In this document: piece by piece, positions 36,746 to 47,270 of the stretch
How positions within the stretch are numbered: position 1 is the stretch's first letter
Layout of the letters: every line of letters begins with the position of its first letter
NCBI RefSeq assembly: GCF_004362745.1
Contig: NZ_SNXY01000006.1
Span: 806,001-870,000, forward strand
Reading direction: 5' to 3'
From: Oharaeibacter diazotrophicus
GTDB taxonomy: Bacteria; Pseudomonadota; Alphaproteobacteria; Rhizobiales; Pleomorphomonadaceae
DNA: 64,000 nucleotides
Position numbers and translations under genes: made by a program
Notes under the pieces: model-generated
Seen by the model: only the letters and a program-made list of their open reading frames with translations
Database searches by the model: none
Told to the model about the DNA's origin: nothing

Positions 36746-39007
36746 TCAGCCCGCCTTCGGCTCGAAGCTGTTGGACTTCGGGAAGCCGATCGGCGGCAGG
36801 CGGCCGGCGGTGGCGCGGTCGCCGATCCAGTCGGAGAGGTCGGCCATGGTGCGCAGGAAGACGCGGCCGGAGGTGTCGGTCCAGGTCAGGCCCTTGTCGG
36901 CGGCGAAGACCCGGACGTCGGCGACGCCGCCGTCCTTGTAGCGCTGCAGGCGGACGCCCTTGCCGCGCGCCATCTCCGGCACCTGCGCCAGCGGGAACAC
37001 CAGGAACTTGCGGTTCTCGCCGATGATCGCGACCGTGTCGCCCTCCGCCGCCACGGCCATCCTGGCCTTGGCGCCGTCGGCGAGGTTGAGCACCTGCCGG
37101 CCCTTGCGGGTGGTGGCGACGAGGTCGGCCTCGGCCGTCAGGAAGCCGAAGCCGTCCGACGACACCATCAGCAATCGCCGCTCCGCCCGGTGCACGAAGA
37201 CGTCGACCACGTCGGCGCCGTCGTCCATGTCGACCATCAGACGGATCGGCTCGCCGGTCGAACGGCCGCCGGGCAGGCGGTCGGCGCCGAGGGTGAAGAT
37301 CTTGCCGTTGTCGGCGAGCACCATCAGCTTGTCGGTGGTCTCGGCCTTGAAGGCGAGCTTCAGCTTGTCGCCGGCCTTGAAGGCGAGGCCCGAGACGTCG
37401 GCGATGTGGCCCTTGAGGGCGCGGATCCAGCCCTTCTCGGAGATCACCACGGTGATCGGCTCGCGCTCGATCAGCGCCTGGGTGACGTCCTCGGCGCCGT
37501 GGGCAGAGGCCTCGCCGAAGCCGGTGCGGCGCTTGCCGAGCGGGGTCTCGGGGCCGAAGGTGGCGCGCACCTTGGAGATCTCCCAGCGCACCGTCTTCCA
37601 CTGCCGCGCCTCGGAGCCGAGCAGCGTCTCGATCTTGGCCTTCTCGTCGGTGAGCTCGGCGTGCTCCTTGCGGATCTCCATCTCCTCGAGCTTGCGCAGG
37701 TTGCGCAGGCGCATGTTGAGGATGGCCTCGGCCTGGGTCTCCGTCAGCGAGAAGGTTGCGATCAGCACCTTCTTCGGCTCGTCCTCCTCGCGGATGATCC
37801 GGATCACCTCGTCGAGGTTGAGGTAGGCGATTATGAAGCCCTCGAGCAATTCGAGGCGGCGGACGATCTCGTCGAGCCGATGCCGCGAACGCCGGAGCAG
37901 CACCTCGCGGCGGTGGTCGAGCCACTCGCGCAGCACCTGCCGGAGGCCGATCACGTTCGGCACCTGCCCGCGCGACAGCACGTTCATGTTGAGCGGGATG
38001 CGGCTCTCGAGCTCGGACAGGCGGAACAGCGCCTCCATCATCAGCGCCGGGTCGACGTTGCGGCTCTTGGGCACGATGACGACGCGCACGTCCTCGGCCG
38101 ACTCGTCGCGGACGTCTTCGACCAGCGGCAGTTTGCGCTCGTTGACCAGTTCGGCGATCTTCTCGATCAGCCGCGCCTTCTGGACCTGATAGGGGATCTC
38201 GGTGATCACGACCTGCCAGGCGCCGCGCTCGAGCTCCTCCTTTTCCCAGCGCGCCCGGACGCGGAAGGCGCCGCGGCCGGTGCGGTAGGCCTCGAGCACC
38301 GACGCCTCGCTCTCGACCAGCACGCCGCCGGTGGGGAAGTCCGGCCCGCGGACGGGGCCGTTGACGCGGTCGACCAGCTTCTCGATCGGCGTCTCCGGAT
38401 CGTCGATCAGCCGCATCGCCGCGTCGCAGATCTCGGCGGCGTTGTGCGGCGGGATCGAGGTCGCCATGCCGACGGCGATGCCGGAGGAGCCGTTGGCGAG
38501 CAGGTTCGGGAAGGCGCCGGGCAGCACGACCGGTTCGCGGTCGGTGCCGTCGTAGGTCTCGCGGAAGTCGACGGCGTCTTCGTCGAGGCCGTCGAGCAGC
38601 AGGCGGGCGACCTCGGTCAGGCGCGCCTCGGTGTAGCGCATGGCCGCCGCGTTGTCGCCGTCGACGTTGCCGAAGTTGCCCTGGCCGTCAATCAGCGGAT
38701 AGCGCTGCGAGAAGTCCTGGGCGAGGCGCACCAGCGCGTCGTAGACCGACTGGTCGCCGTGCGGGTGGTACTTGCCGATGACGTCGCCGACGACGCGGGC
38801 GCATTTCTTGAAGGCGGCGCCGGGATCGAGCCGGAGCAGGCGCATGGCGTAGAGCACGCGCCGGTGCACCGGCTTCAGGCCGTCGCGCACGTCGGGCAGC
38901 GCCCGGTGCATGATCGTCGACAGCGCGTAGGCGAGATAGCGCTCCTCGAGCGCCTCCCGGAGGTTGACGGGTTCGATGCCGTCGGAGGGAATCAGGTCCT
39001 GGCCCAT
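36746..39007 (-). CDS. parC: DNA topoisomerase IV subunit A
   Basis: 753 residues from ATG 39007 ([20 protein letters not shown]). It cuts and rejoins DNA to separate daughter chromosomes. The catalytic Arg124-Tyr125 pair is in [11 protein letters not shown]. The quinolone-determining region reads [20 protein letters not shown], with a Gln at the position of the usual Ser. The short C-terminal region of ParC type, without a GyrA box, separates it from GyrA. Confidence 0.94.
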   Translation of the reverse strand: MGQDLIPSDGIEPVNLREALEERYLAYALSTIMHRALPDVRDGLKPVHRRVLYAMRLLRLDPGAAFKKCARVVGDVIGKYHPHGDQSVYDALVRLAQDFSQRYPLIDGQGNFGNVDGDNAAAMRYTEARLTEVARLLLDGLDEDAVDFRETYDGTDREPVVLPGAFPNLLANGSSGIAVGMATSIPPHNAAEICDAAMRLIDDPETPIEKLVDRVNGPVRGPDFPTGGVLVESEASVLEAYRTGRGAFRVRARWEKEELERGAWQVVITEIPYQVQKARLIEKIAELVNERKLPLVEDVRDESAEDVRVVIVPKSRNVDPALMMEALFRLSELESRIPLNMNVLSRGQVPNVIGLRQVLREWLDHRREVLLRRSRHRLDEIVRRLELLEGFIIAYLNLDEVIRIIREEDEPKKVLIATFSLTETQAEAILNMRLRNLRKLEEMEIRKEHAELTDEKAKIETLLGSEARQWKTVRWEISKVRATFGPETPLGKRRTGFGEASAHGAEDVTQALIEREPITVVISEKGWIRALKGHIADVSGLAFKAGDKLKLAFKAETTDKLMVLADNGKIFTLGADRLPGGRSTGEPIRLMVDMDDGADVVDVFVHRAERRLLMVSSDGFGFLTAEADLVATTRKGRQVLNLADGAKARMAVAAEGDTVAIIGENRKFLVFPLAQVPEMARGKGVRLQRYKDGGVADVRVFAADKGLTWTDTSGRVFLRTMADLSDWIGDRATAGRLPPIGFPKSNSFEPKAG

Positions 39008-39198
39008 GGACAAGGGGTAGAATCGGGAACGGATCGGGGCAACCGCGACGCCGGCCACGGACGACGTTTTCCCGCCTCGCCGCGGAAATCCGGGGACGGC
39101 GGGGGTCCCGTCACGGTGCGGTCACGGCCGCGGGGTTCTCCTCGTCGCCCGCCCGTGGGACCCTCGCCCCGTCGGACGGCCAACCGAGGAGACCCGCG

Positions 39199-41151
39199 AT
39201 GCGCCAGACCGCCCTCACCCGCCGCGCCGTGCTCCGCGGCTCCACCGCGGTCGTGGCCCTCCTCGCCGCCGGACTGCCGCTGCGCGCCGCCCCGGGCCGG
39301 GTCAAGCTGCGGCTGATGGCGACCAGCGATCTCCACGTCAACGTCTTCCCCTACGACTACTACCGCGACAAGCCCGACGACACCGTCGGCCTCGCCAAGA
39401 CGGCCGCGCTGATCGCCGCCGCCCGCGCCGAGGTGCGCAACGCGCTGCTGTTCGACAACGGCGACCTGATCCAGGGTAGCCCGCTCGGCGACTATGTCGC
39501 CTATTCCAAGGGCCTGAAACCCGGCGAGGTCCACCCGATGGTGGCCGCGATGAACACGCTCGGCTACCTCTGCGGCACACTCGGCAACCACGAATTCAAC
39601 TACGGCCTCGAGTTCCTCGGCAACGCCCTCGCCGGCGAGACCTTCCCGACCGTCTGCGCCAACGTTGTGAAGGCCGACGGCACGCCGCTGGTCGAGCCGA
39701 CGCGGGTGTTCGAGACGACCGTGGTGGACGAGGCCGGCACCGAGGCCGTGCTGCGCGTCGGCGTGATCGGCTTCGTGCCGCCGCAGATCGTGCAGTGGGA
39801 CAAGTCGAACCTCGACGGCCGCGCCACGACGATCGACATCGTCGAGGCCGCCATGGCCCACGTGCCGGCGCTGCGCGCCAAGTCGGACGTGGTGGTGGCG
39901 CTCTGCCATTCCGGCATCGCCGGCGGGGAGCGCCGGGGCGGCGAGGAGAACGCGGCGCTGCACCTCGCCGCCGTCGACGGCATCGACGCGATCTTCACCG
40001 GCCACCAGCACCTCGTCTTCCCCGGCAAGGACTTCGACGGCATCGACGGCGCCGACGCCCGCCGCGGCACGCTGCACGGCAAGCCGGCGGTGATGCCGGG
40101 CTTCTGGGGCAGCCACCTCGGCGTGATCGACCTCGAGCTCGAGCGCATCGGTGCCGGCTGGACAGTGGCGGGCTTCGCGGTCGAGGCGCGGCCGATCTAC
40201 GAGCGCGGCGCCGACCGCAAGATCGTCTCCAAGGTCGACGCCGTCGCCTCGGTGCTGGCGGCAGCGCAGGCCGACCACGACGGCACCCTCGCCTACGTCC
40301 GCCAGCCGGTCGGCGAGACCACGGCGCCGATCACGAGCTACTGGGCCGCGGTCGCCGACGATCCCTCGGTGCAGATCGTCAGCCAGGCCCAGCTCTGGTA
40401 CGCCGCCTCGCTCGGCGCCGACGCCGGCCTGCCGAAGCTGCCGCTCCTGTCGGCGGCGGCGCCGTTCAAGTCGGGCGGCCGCGGCGGGCCGGACTACTAC
40501 ACCGACGTCCGGCCGGGGCCGGTGGCGATCAAGGACGTCGCCGACATCTACCTCTACCCGAACACGCTGCGCATCGTGAAGGTGACCGGCGCCGATGTGC
40601 GGGAGTGGCTGGAGCGCTCGGCCGGGCTGTTCCGCCGCATCGACCCGGCGGCGAGCGGACCGCAGATGCTGATCGACCCGGACTTCCCGACCTACAATTT
40701 CGACGTGATCGACGGCGTCACCTACCGGATCGACGTGACGAAGCCGAGCCGCTACGACAAGGACGGCAAGATCGCCGACGAGGCCGCGCACCGCATCGTC
40801 GGCCTGATGCTGGACGGCAAGCCGCTCGATCCGGCGGCCGAAGTGCTGGTGGTCACCAACAACTACCGCGCCGGCGGCGGCGGCCACTTCCCGGGCGCCG
40901 ACGGCAGCACCATCGTCTTCGAGGCGCCGGACACCAACCGCGACGTGATCGTGCGCTACGTCATGAAGGAGAAGACGATCAACCCGTCGGCCGACGGCAA
41001 CTGGCGCTTCGTGCCCTGGCCGGCGGAGGCGGAGGTGATCTTCGTGTCGTCGCCCAAGGCCGACGCCTCGTCGCTGCCGGCGGGCATCTCGGTGGAACCG
41101 GCGGGCGCCGCCGAGAACGGCTTCGCGAAATACCGCGTCCGGCTCGGGTGA
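39199..41151 (+). CDS. cpdB: 2',3'-cyclic-nucleotide 2'-phosphodiesterase/3'-nucleotidase (CpdB-like)
   Basis: 650 residues. A Tat-like signal (LTRRAVLRGSTAVVALLAAG) suggests export. The metallophosphatase domain has TSDLHVNVF (Asp44, His46), FDNGDLIQGSPL, GTLGNHEFNYG, CHSGIAGGE and FTGHQHLVF. The C-terminal 5'-nucleotidase domain follows, with ADIYLYPNTLRIVKVTGADV and NNYRAGGGGHFPG. It would salvage phosphate and nucleosides from cyclic nucleotides in the periplasm. Length and order are normal. Confidence 0.92.
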   Translation: MRQTALTRRAVLRGSTAVVALLAAGLPLRAAPGRVKLRLMATSDLHVNVFPYDYYRDKPDDTVGLAKTAALIAAARAEVRNALLFDNGDLIQGSPLGDYVAYSKGLKPGEVHPMVAAMNTLGYLCGTLGNHEFNYGLEFLGNALAGETFPTVCANVVKADGTPLVEPTRVFETTVVDEAGTEAVLRVGVIGFVPPQIVQWDKSNLDGRATTIDIVEAAMAHVPALRAKSDVVVALCHSGIAGGERRGGEENAALHLAAVDGIDAIFTGHQHLVFPGKDFDGIDGADARRGTLHGKPAVMPGFWGSHLGVIDLELERIGAGWTVAGFAVEARPIYERGADRKIVSKVDAVASVLAAAQADHDGTLAYVRQPVGETTAPITSYWAAVADDPSVQIVSQAQLWYAASLGADAGLPKLPLLSAAAPFKSGGRGGPDYYTDVRPGPVAIKDVADIYLYPNTLRIVKVTGADVREWLERSAGLFRRIDPAASGPQMLIDPDFPTYNFDVIDGVTYRIDVTKPSRYDKDGKIADEAAHRIVGLMLDGKPLDPAAEVLVVTNNYRAGGGGHFPGADGSTIVFEAPDTNRDVIVRYVMKEKTINPSADGNWRFVPWPAEAEVIFVSSPKADASSLPAGISVEPAGAAENGFAKYRVRLG

Positions 41152-41212
41152 TCGGATCCGTCGCCGCCGGTCACGACGGCGACGGAAGCCAGGTTTTCCT
41201 CGCCTGGGGCGG

Positions 41213-44200
41213 TCAGTGGACCGCCGCCAGCGTGGACGAACCGGATGACTTCGGCGGGCGCACGGTCACCGCGATCGAACCGAGCAGATTCTCGTTGCTC
41301 GGCGTGCCGCGATAGAACAGGACGCCGCCGAAGTCGGAGCTGCCGGCGGCGAGCCCCGACCAGCCGATCGACAGTTCGTAGTCCAGGCCGGCGACGACCG
41401 TCCGGGGCAGCCCGGACACCACGAGGGCGCCGGTCGCGGGCTTGGCCGTGGCCTCCCACAGGCTGATCGTATAGGGCGTCGCGCCGTCCCCGTTCCGGGC
41501 CACGACGCAGACGCGCGTGAAGGCCTTCTGCGCGAGGTAGTCGAGGGTCTCGGTCGAGTTGTCCTTGGTGGCGGCCTCGTAATAGCCGAGGTCGCCGTCG
41601 TGGACGTAGAGGTCGAGGTCGGCCGTGGTGTTCGGATCCACCGGGGCGACGCGCACGCGGACCAGCGAACCGATCCGCGCGATCGCGAAGTCGCGATGGC
41701 TGGTGCCGGCGGCGATCCGGTAGCACTCGCTGCCGCCCGCGCCCTGCCCGGTGAAATGTCCGTTGACGGTTCCCCGGGCGGTCTGCCGGGGACCGAGGCC
41801 CATGGCGACCACCGTGACCTTGCCCGCGTAGCCGAAGCGCACCGTCCGCTCGACCGTGGTGGTCGCCTGCGTCGAGGCGACGTCGGTCGCCTTCATGCCG
41901 ACGGTCGTGAGCAGCAGCGGGCTGCGGACGCGGTGGGTGCCGTCGGTCCACGTGAGATAGCCGGGCACGGCGGTGCCGTAGGGGGCGGTGGTCGCCGTCA
42001 GGTCGACGGTGAACGCACCCGTGGCGCCGGGCTTCAGCGTGAGGCTCGCCGGGGTCACCTTGCCCGCGAAGCCGCGCAGGTCGAGGGATGCGGTGTAGGT
42101 GGCCGTCGTCTTGCCGACGTTCTTCACCTTGCGGACGAAACGGCCGCTTCCCACCATGGTCATGCGGACGGACGGCTGGTTGAGGCGCTCCGGCGCGGTG
42201 GCGCGCCCGCTTCCGCACACCGACGGCGGCAGGCCGACACCGCAGAGATAGCCGTCGAGATCGGCGGACGACACCGGATAGACGAGACCGGGATCGAGCG
42301 CGCCGGCTGGATCGATGAAGCCGGCACCGGCCCGATCGACCCGGCGGTCGCGGGCGCCGCCGAGGCTCACGACGTTGGTGGCGCTGGTCATGATCGCCGA
42401 GCGGATGTCGAGCGGGCCGAAGTCCGGTCGCGCCTGACGGATCAGCGCGGCGAGGCCCGCCACGTGGGGCGAAGCCATCGAGGTGCCCGACAGCACGTTG
42501 TAGGCCGCCGGCGCCACCGCGCCGGCGAGGATCGCGTCGTGCTCGGCGCGGCTCGCGGGCTTGTAGGCATAGGCGTCGATGACGTCGGACCCCGGCGCCG
42601 AGACGTCCGGCTTCAGCACCTCCGGACGGCCGTTTCCGGGACCGGCGGACGAGTAGTCGGCGAGGACCGGGGCCGGCGTGCCTGCCACGAAGGCGAACTG
42701 GCCGATCGCCGCCGTCGGGCCGGACGTCGCGGCGTAGTCGCGCAGGGCCGTGCGGTCCGCGACCGGCAGGTGCACCGTCGGCACGGCGTGCAGGTCGGCG
42801 ACGAGGTTGTCCGCGTCGGGGCTGACGTTCACCAGCACCATGCCGGCGCCGCCGGCGCGCGCGACCTCGGCGCTCTTGTCGACGCGGGCGAGACCGCCGC
42901 CGCGGTCGCAGACCACGATCTTGCCAGCGGCTTCTGTGGCGTCGAGGGTGCCGGGGCCGCAGAAGATCGCGACGGCCGGATCGACGCCGGCACCCGCGAT
43001 CGCGTCGGCGAGCACGAACGGCGCCGCCGGCACGGCCGTCGCGAGGCTGGCGCCGGTGTAGCCCGTCCCGTTCCCGAGGGTGATCGTCGCCTTCGGCGAG
43101 CCCTTGTAGGTGGTGGCCGCGACCGTGGTGACCCAGGGCGCCTGATGACCGACCGTCCCATTCTCGCCATCGTTGCCGGCCGAGGCGGCCGCGAAGACGC
43201 CGGCCCGCGTGGCCCCGAGGAAGGCGAGCGAGAGCGGATCCGTGATCGTGTCGCCGTAGCCGCCGATCGAGACGTTGACGACGTCGACGCCGTCCTCGGT
43301 CGCCTGCTCGATGGCGGCGACCACGTCGCTGATGATGCAGGTGCTGGTCGCACCGGTGATCACCGAGAGGTCTACGTAGCTCCAGCAGGCCTTGTAGGCC
43401 GCGATGCGCGCGCGGGGCGCCAAGCCGGAGGACAGCGCGCCCTCGAAGAGGGGGGCGTTGCGGTTGCCGGCGGCCGTCGCCGCGGTGTGCGAGCCGTGGC
43501 CGTTGCTGTCGCGGGCGGACGGATACTCGATCGCCGCCATCTGGAGGTCGAGCAGGTCGAAGCCGGCGTGGAAGGTGCGGGCCCCGATCAGCTTGTCGTT
43601 GCAGGCGGTCGCCGCGGAGAAGCCGGGTTCGGAGACGCAGCGGCCCTTCCACTTGGCAGGCGGCGCCCCATAGGCCTTCGTGCCGCCGGCGGCTACCGGG
43701 AAACCCTTCGCGTCGACCCGGTCGAACACCGCCGGGTTCTCCGGCTGGATGCCGCTGTCGACCACGCCGACGATCACGTCCTCGCCGGTGAGCGTCCGGC
43801 CGTCGACGCTGCGGGACCAGATGCCCTTCGCGCCGGTGAGGCCGAGCACCTGCGGCGTCCTGAGCGCCTCGAGCCGGGCGGCCCGGTCGGGGGTCACGGA
43901 CACGACGCCCGGCGCGCCGCGCAGACGGTCGGCTTCGGCTGCGGTCAGGCGGGCGGTGAAGCCGTTGACGGTGGTGGTGAAGCGGTAGCCCGTCCGGACG
44001 GGTCGGCCGAGCGTGGCGATCACCGCGTCCTGCCGGCGCTCGAGCGCCCGCCCGTAGGCGAACACGGCGGCGGAGGTCGCGTCGAAGGTCCGGCCGGTCG
44101 CCGCATCCGGCGCCGTGGCTGGAAGGCCGGCCACACCGCCGGCGTAGGCGACGGCCGGGGGATCGGCCAGCGTCACGATGTATACGCCGGAGGTCTCCGC

Positions 44201-44278
44201 GGCAGGTGCCGGCACGGCAGCGCACAGCAACGCCAATGCAGCGCCCGCGAGGGCCACCCTCGTCCGCAGTCCGGTCAT
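41213..44278 (-). CDS. Secreted S8 subtilase with plant-like domain order
   Basis: 1021 residues from ATG 44278, with signal peptide (LAGAALALLCAAVPAPAAE). Order: inhibitor I9-type propeptide (about 30-140), catalytic domain with Asp in VVDSGI, His in NGHGSHTAAT and Ser in GTSMASPHVAG, a PA insert between His and Ser (KIVVCDRGGGLARVDKSAEV), a fibronectin-III-like domain (VKNVGKTTATYTASLDLRGF), and a C-terminal PPC-like domain (TTADLDLYVHDGDLGYY). This is the layout of cucumisin-type subtilases with an added PPC domain. It probably degrades extracellular protein or peptides. No transport genes lie nearby. Confidence 0.92.
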   Translation of the reverse strand: MTGLRTRVALAGAALALLCAAVPAPAAETSGVYIVTLADPPAVAYAGGVAGLPATAPDAATGRTFDATSAAVFAYGRALERRQDAVIATLGRPVRTGYRFTTTVNGFTARLTAAEADRLRGAPGVVSVTPDRAARLEALRTPQVLGLTGAKGIWSRSVDGRTLTGEDVIVGVVDSGIQPENPAVFDRVDAKGFPVAAGGTKAYGAPPAKWKGRCVSEPGFSAATACNDKLIGARTFHAGFDLLDLQMAAIEYPSARDSNGHGSHTAATAAGNRNAPLFEGALSSGLAPRARIAAYKACWSYVDLSVITGATSTCIISDVVAAIEQATEDGVDVVNVSIGGYGDTITDPLSLAFLGATRAGVFAAASAGNDGENGTVGHQAPWVTTVAATTYKGSPKATITLGNGTGYTGASLATAVPAAPFVLADAIAGAGVDPAVAIFCGPGTLDATEAAGKIVVCDRGGGLARVDKSAEVARAGGAGMVLVNVSPDADNLVADLHAVPTVHLPVADRTALRDYAATSGPTAAIGQFAFVAGTPAPVLADYSSAGPGNGRPEVLKPDVSAPGSDVIDAYAYKPASRAEHDAILAGAVAPAAYNVLSGTSMASPHVAGLAALIRQARPDFGPLDIRSAIMTSATNVVSLGGARDRRVDRAGAGFIDPAGALDPGLVYPVSSADLDGYLCGVGLPPSVCGSGRATAPERLNQPSVRMTMVGSGRFVRKVKNVGKTTATYTASLDLRGFAGKVTPASLTLKPGATGAFTVDLTATTAPYGTAVPGYLTWTDGTHRVRSPLLLTTVGMKATDVASTQATTTVERTVRFGYAGKVTVVAMGLGPRQTARGTVNGHFTGQGAGGSECYRIAAGTSHRDFAIARIGSLVRVRVAPVDPNTTADLDLYVHDGDLGYYEAATKDNSTETLDYLAQKAFTRVCVVARNGDGATPYTISLWEATAKPATGALVVSGLPRTVVAGLDYELSIGWSGLAAGSSDFGGVLFYRGTPSNENLLGSIAVTVRPPKSSGSSTLAAVH

Positions 44279-44592
44279 GCCAGCCCCCTTGTCCGCCCGT
44301 CCCCGGTGGTGCGCCCTTCGCCCCGAACGAAGGTGCGCGGCGATTCCCGGCGCTACCGCCGGTCGCCCTGGATCGAGCATTGAAGCCCGCGCGAGGCGGT
44401 TGTCAATTTGTCGGAGAGGAGACTTCGACCCGTTTGGAGGTGGCGCGTCGCAGCCGGGACGCGCGGCGCAACGCCGATATGGGGCGCGCGGACCGAGTCG
44501 CGCAGTGTCGGACCGACGAACGGAAACCGGCCGCGGAGCGCTCCGCGGCCGGCTCGATGGTCTCGAATGGTCGGCCCCGAGGGCCGGATCCG
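44279..44592. other. Intergenic region between the subtilase and bioY
   Basis: About 310 bases with no gene. The left part is the subtilase promoter region; the right part contains the bioY terminator at 44524-44552. Nothing else recognised. Confidence 0.6.
44524..44552 (-). terminator. Terminator after bioY
   Basis: A perfect 26-base palindrome at 44527-44552, built from CCGGCCGCGGAGC and its complement, lies 40 bases after the bioY stop. On the minus strand it is followed by TTT. Confidence 0.7.
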
Positions 44593-45165
44593 TCAGCCGC
44601 GGCCGAAGCGGACGCGGCCGAGGCCCTCGCGGACGGCGACGGCGAGCGCCGCCTTGACGAGGTCGCCGAGGAGGAAGGGCACCGCGCCGACGGCGACGGC
44701 CTTGGCCATGTCACCGCCCATCATGTAGCCGAGCCAGGGCAGGCCGAAGCCGTAGATGGCGGCGGTGCCGGCGAGCACGGCGAGCACCGCGCCGCGGATA
44801 CCGGCGACGCGCTCGGCGATCAGGCCGGCGAAGAAGGCGGCGAAGAAGAAGCCGACGATGTAGCCCACGGTGTAGGGCTTGGCGAGGATCAGCGCCGCAT
44901 TGAGGCCGCCGGCGAACACCGGCAGGCCGAGGAGGCCCTCGACGACGTAGACGGCGAGGGTCAGCGCGCCGAGGCGGGCGCCGTAGAGCATGCCGATGGT
45001 CATGACCGCGAAGGTCTGCATGGTCATCGGCACCGGCAGCATCGGCACGGTGATCTGCGCGGCGGCGGCGATCAGGGCCGAGCCGAGCACGACGGCGAGG
45101 GCGCGAGTCGCGAGGCCGGAGGCCTGGAGCGAGCGGCCGAAGGCGAGGGAGGCGTTGGTCTGCAT
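44593..45165 (-). CDS. bioY: Biotin transporter BioY
   Basis: 190-residue S-component with five to six membrane helices. Start at ATG 45165. Family hallmarks: AAAAQITVPMLPVPMTMQTF, LYGARLGALTLAVYV, EGLLGLPVFAGG and YTVGYIVGFFFAA. It imports biotin, alone or with an ECF module that is not encoded here. It follows the pxp/acc genes on the same strand, and biotin supply fits the biotin carrier in that cluster. No clear BioR operator found upstream. Confidence 0.94.
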   Translation of the reverse strand: MQTNASLAFGRSLQASGLATRALAVVLGSALIAAAAQITVPMLPVPMTMQTFAVMTIGMLYGARLGALTLAVYVVEGLLGLPVFAGGLNAALILAKPYTVGYIVGFFFAAFFAGLIAERVAGIRGAVLAVLAGTAAIYGFGLPWLGYMMGGDMAKAVAVGAVPFLLGDLVKAALAVAVREGLGRVRFGRG

Positions 45166-45262
45166 CGTCGTGGAATTCCCGAACGGTTGCGAACAGGCGG
45201 ATTCGGCGGCGTGCCGGGCCGCGCGGGCGTCACCACGCGGCCGGCCGATCATCATCCGGCTA

Positions 45263-46240
45263 TCAGCCGGCGAGCGCGGCGACAAGATCATTCGATAGTC
45301 GTGCCCGGTCGCGCCGGGCGGCGAGCGCGCCGTCCATGTCGACCGCCTCGAAGCGCGCCTTCTGGTGCGGCTGCAGCTGCCCGATCAGGTCCATGTCGGC
45401 GGAAACCACCGTGCCGATCATGAAATAGCCGCCGCCGGACACGGCGTCGCGGTGGAGCACGATCGGCTCGGTGCCGCCGGGCACCTGGATCGAACCGTAG
45501 GGATAGCAGCTGTCGACGATGTTGGACGGGTCCGACCCGGCACCGAAGGGCTGCTCGCGCGGCACGAACTCCAGTGGCCGGCCGCCACGGAAGCGGTAGC
45601 CGATCCGGTCGGCCTCGGGCGCGACCTTCCAGGTGTCCTCGAAGAAGCGCGTGCCGGCCTCGGCGGTGATCCGGTGCCAGTAGAGCCCCGGCAGCACGCG
45701 CAGGACCGGCTCCTTGCCCGGCCCGCGGCGCAGTGCCTCGGGCACCGACGCACCGACGCGCGCGGCCTTCTTCTGTGCGCCGACGGGCAGGCTGTCGCCG
45801 GCCTTAAGCGCCCTGCCCTCGTGGCCGCCGAGCGCACCGAGCGGATAGGTCGAGCGCGATCCGAGCACCACCGGCACGTCGATGCCGCCGGCGACGGCCA
45901 CGTAGGCGCGGGCGCCGGCCTTCAGGAAGCCGAAGCCGAGCGTTTGCCCGGCCTTGACCTCGAAGGCGGTCCAGGTCGGCCGCTCCTCGCCGTCGACCTT
46001 GGGCGGCAGTTCGGCGCCGGTGACCGCGACGACGGCGTCGGCCGTGAAGCGGATCTCCGGCCCCATGAACACCGCCTCCAGCACCGCGTCGCCCTCGTCG
46101 TTGCCGACGAGCAGGTTGGCGGCGGAAAGCGCGTAACGGTCCATGCCGCCGGAGAGCGGGATGCCGAGGTGGTAATAGCCGGGGCGACCGAGGTCCTGCA
46201 CGGTTGTGGCGAGGCCCGGCTTCAGGATCTCAAGCGCCAT
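45263..46240 (-). CDS. pxpC: 5-oxoprolinase subunit C family (AHS2, biotin-dependent carboxyltransferase-like)
   Basis: 325 residues of the KipA/AHS2 fold. It starts MALEILKPGLATTVQDLGRP and has GYYHLGIPLSGGMDRYALSA and FGAGSDPSNIVDSCYPYGSI. With PxpB it forms either the 5-oxoprolinase core or the carboxyltransferase half of a urea-carboxylase-like enzyme. The gene overlaps pxpB by 11 bases. The neighbouring biotin carboxylase and carrier genes keep the second option open. Confidence 0.88.
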   Translation of the reverse strand: MALEILKPGLATTVQDLGRPGYYHLGIPLSGGMDRYALSAANLLVGNDEGDAVLEAVFMGPEIRFTADAVVAVTGAELPPKVDGEERPTWTAFEVKAGQTLGFGFLKAGARAYVAVAGGIDVPVVLGSRSTYPLGALGGHEGRALKAGDSLPVGAQKKAARVGASVPEALRRGPGKEPVLRVLPGLYWHRITAEAGTRFFEDTWKVAPEADRIGYRFRGGRPLEFVPREQPFGAGSDPSNIVDSCYPYGSIQVPGGTEPIVLHRDAVSGGGYFMIGTVVSADMDLIGQLQPHQKARFEAVDMDGALAARRDRARLSNDLVAALAG

Positions 46241-47105
46241 GGAGCACCCCCAGGAGCTTCGCGTTGGTGGCGGCCGGGTCGGCCTTGAACTCGTCGAGCG
46301 AGAAGGTGACGTCGCGGATGGTCGGGGCGAACTTGCCCGTGTCGACCGCCTCGACGGCGGCGTCGTAACCGTCGCGGTCGACCGGCTTGAACTTCACGAT
46401 GTCGCCCGGGCGGAAGAAGATCATGAACTCGCGGAGATAGCTTATCTCCTGCTTCGGGTCGTAGATCGGCATCGGCGTGATGCCGAACATCTGGTAGCCA
46501 CCGGCGCCGCGCACGGAGTAGATGCAGCCGAAGCAGCCGCCGTGGCCGACGGTGAGCTTCGGGGTGTCGGTGCGGGGCCGGAGATACTTCGGCACCTGGA
46601 TCTGCTTCTGCCGCTCGACCATCTGGTACATGAACGGCAGTCCGGCGACGAAGCCGACCATCGACACGAACCAGGGCGAACCGGCGTGGGCGGCGACGAA
46701 GTCGTCGACGGCGCCGTAGCCGTTGATGCGGGCGGCATAGTCGAGGTCGGTGCCGGAAGGATCCTGGTGGCGCTCGCGGAAGCGCATCAGCGTCTCGTGG
46801 GTCCACGGGTCGCCGTAGAACACCGGGATCTCGACGATGCGGGTGCGGATGGTCGATTCCGCCTTGTCGGCGGCGCTCTCGAGCCGCTTCAGCTCGGCCA
46901 TCATGTCGTCCGGCGCAATGACGTCCGGATCGAACTTGATCTGGAACGAGGCGTTGGCCGGGCAGATCTCGGTGACGCCCCGGATCCGGCTCTCCTTCAC
47001 CGCGGTGGTGATGGACAGGCTCTTGAAGAAGGCCTCGAGCGACATTTCCTCGTCGACCTCGACGAAGATGTGCTCGTCACCCCCGAACGAATATCGCGTC
47101 TTCAT
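46230..47105 (-). CDS. pxpB: 5-oxoprolinase subunit B family (AHS1/KipI)
   Basis: 291 residues. It has EIPVFYGDPWTHETLMRFRE, the AHS1 landmark GFVAGLPFMYQM, and GGYQMFGITPMPIYDP near the end. In family members of this type AHS1 and AHS2 act together. It is somewhat longer than E. coli PxpB, with an N-terminal segment that contains the KipI-like strand region. A 165-base gap separates it from accC. Confidence 0.86.
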   Translation of the reverse strand: MKTRYSFGGDEHIFVEVDEEMSLEAFFKSLSITTAVKESRIRGVTEICPANASFQIKFDPDVIAPDDMMAELKRLESAADKAESTIRTRIVEIPVFYGDPWTHETLMRFRERHQDPSGTDLDYAARINGYGAVDDFVAAHAGSPWFVSMVGFVAGLPFMYQMVERQKQIQVPKYLRPRTDTPKLTVGHGGCFGCIYSVRGAGGYQMFGITPMPIYDPKQEISYLREFMIFFRPGDIVKFKPVDRDGYDAAVEAVDTGKFAPTIRDVTFSLDEFKADPAATNAKLLGVLHGA

Positions 47106-47270
47106 CGCGTCTCGGAGCTCCGCGTTGCGAGGTGGTGGGGCGTCTTTCCTGTCCCGCGACTTCCCGACGGGTCGGGACTTCGCGCGGTTTCGGCCATTCG
47201 GCCGGCGCCCGGTCGGGCGCTCCTCGCTCGCGGCGCGCCGACCGTAGGTCGGGACGTCGCGAACTCGGGG

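Noticed and set aside
36746-39007. parC as gyrA
   Set aside because: The length, the C-terminal region without a GyrA box and the N-terminal wording fit ParC of alphaproteobacteria.
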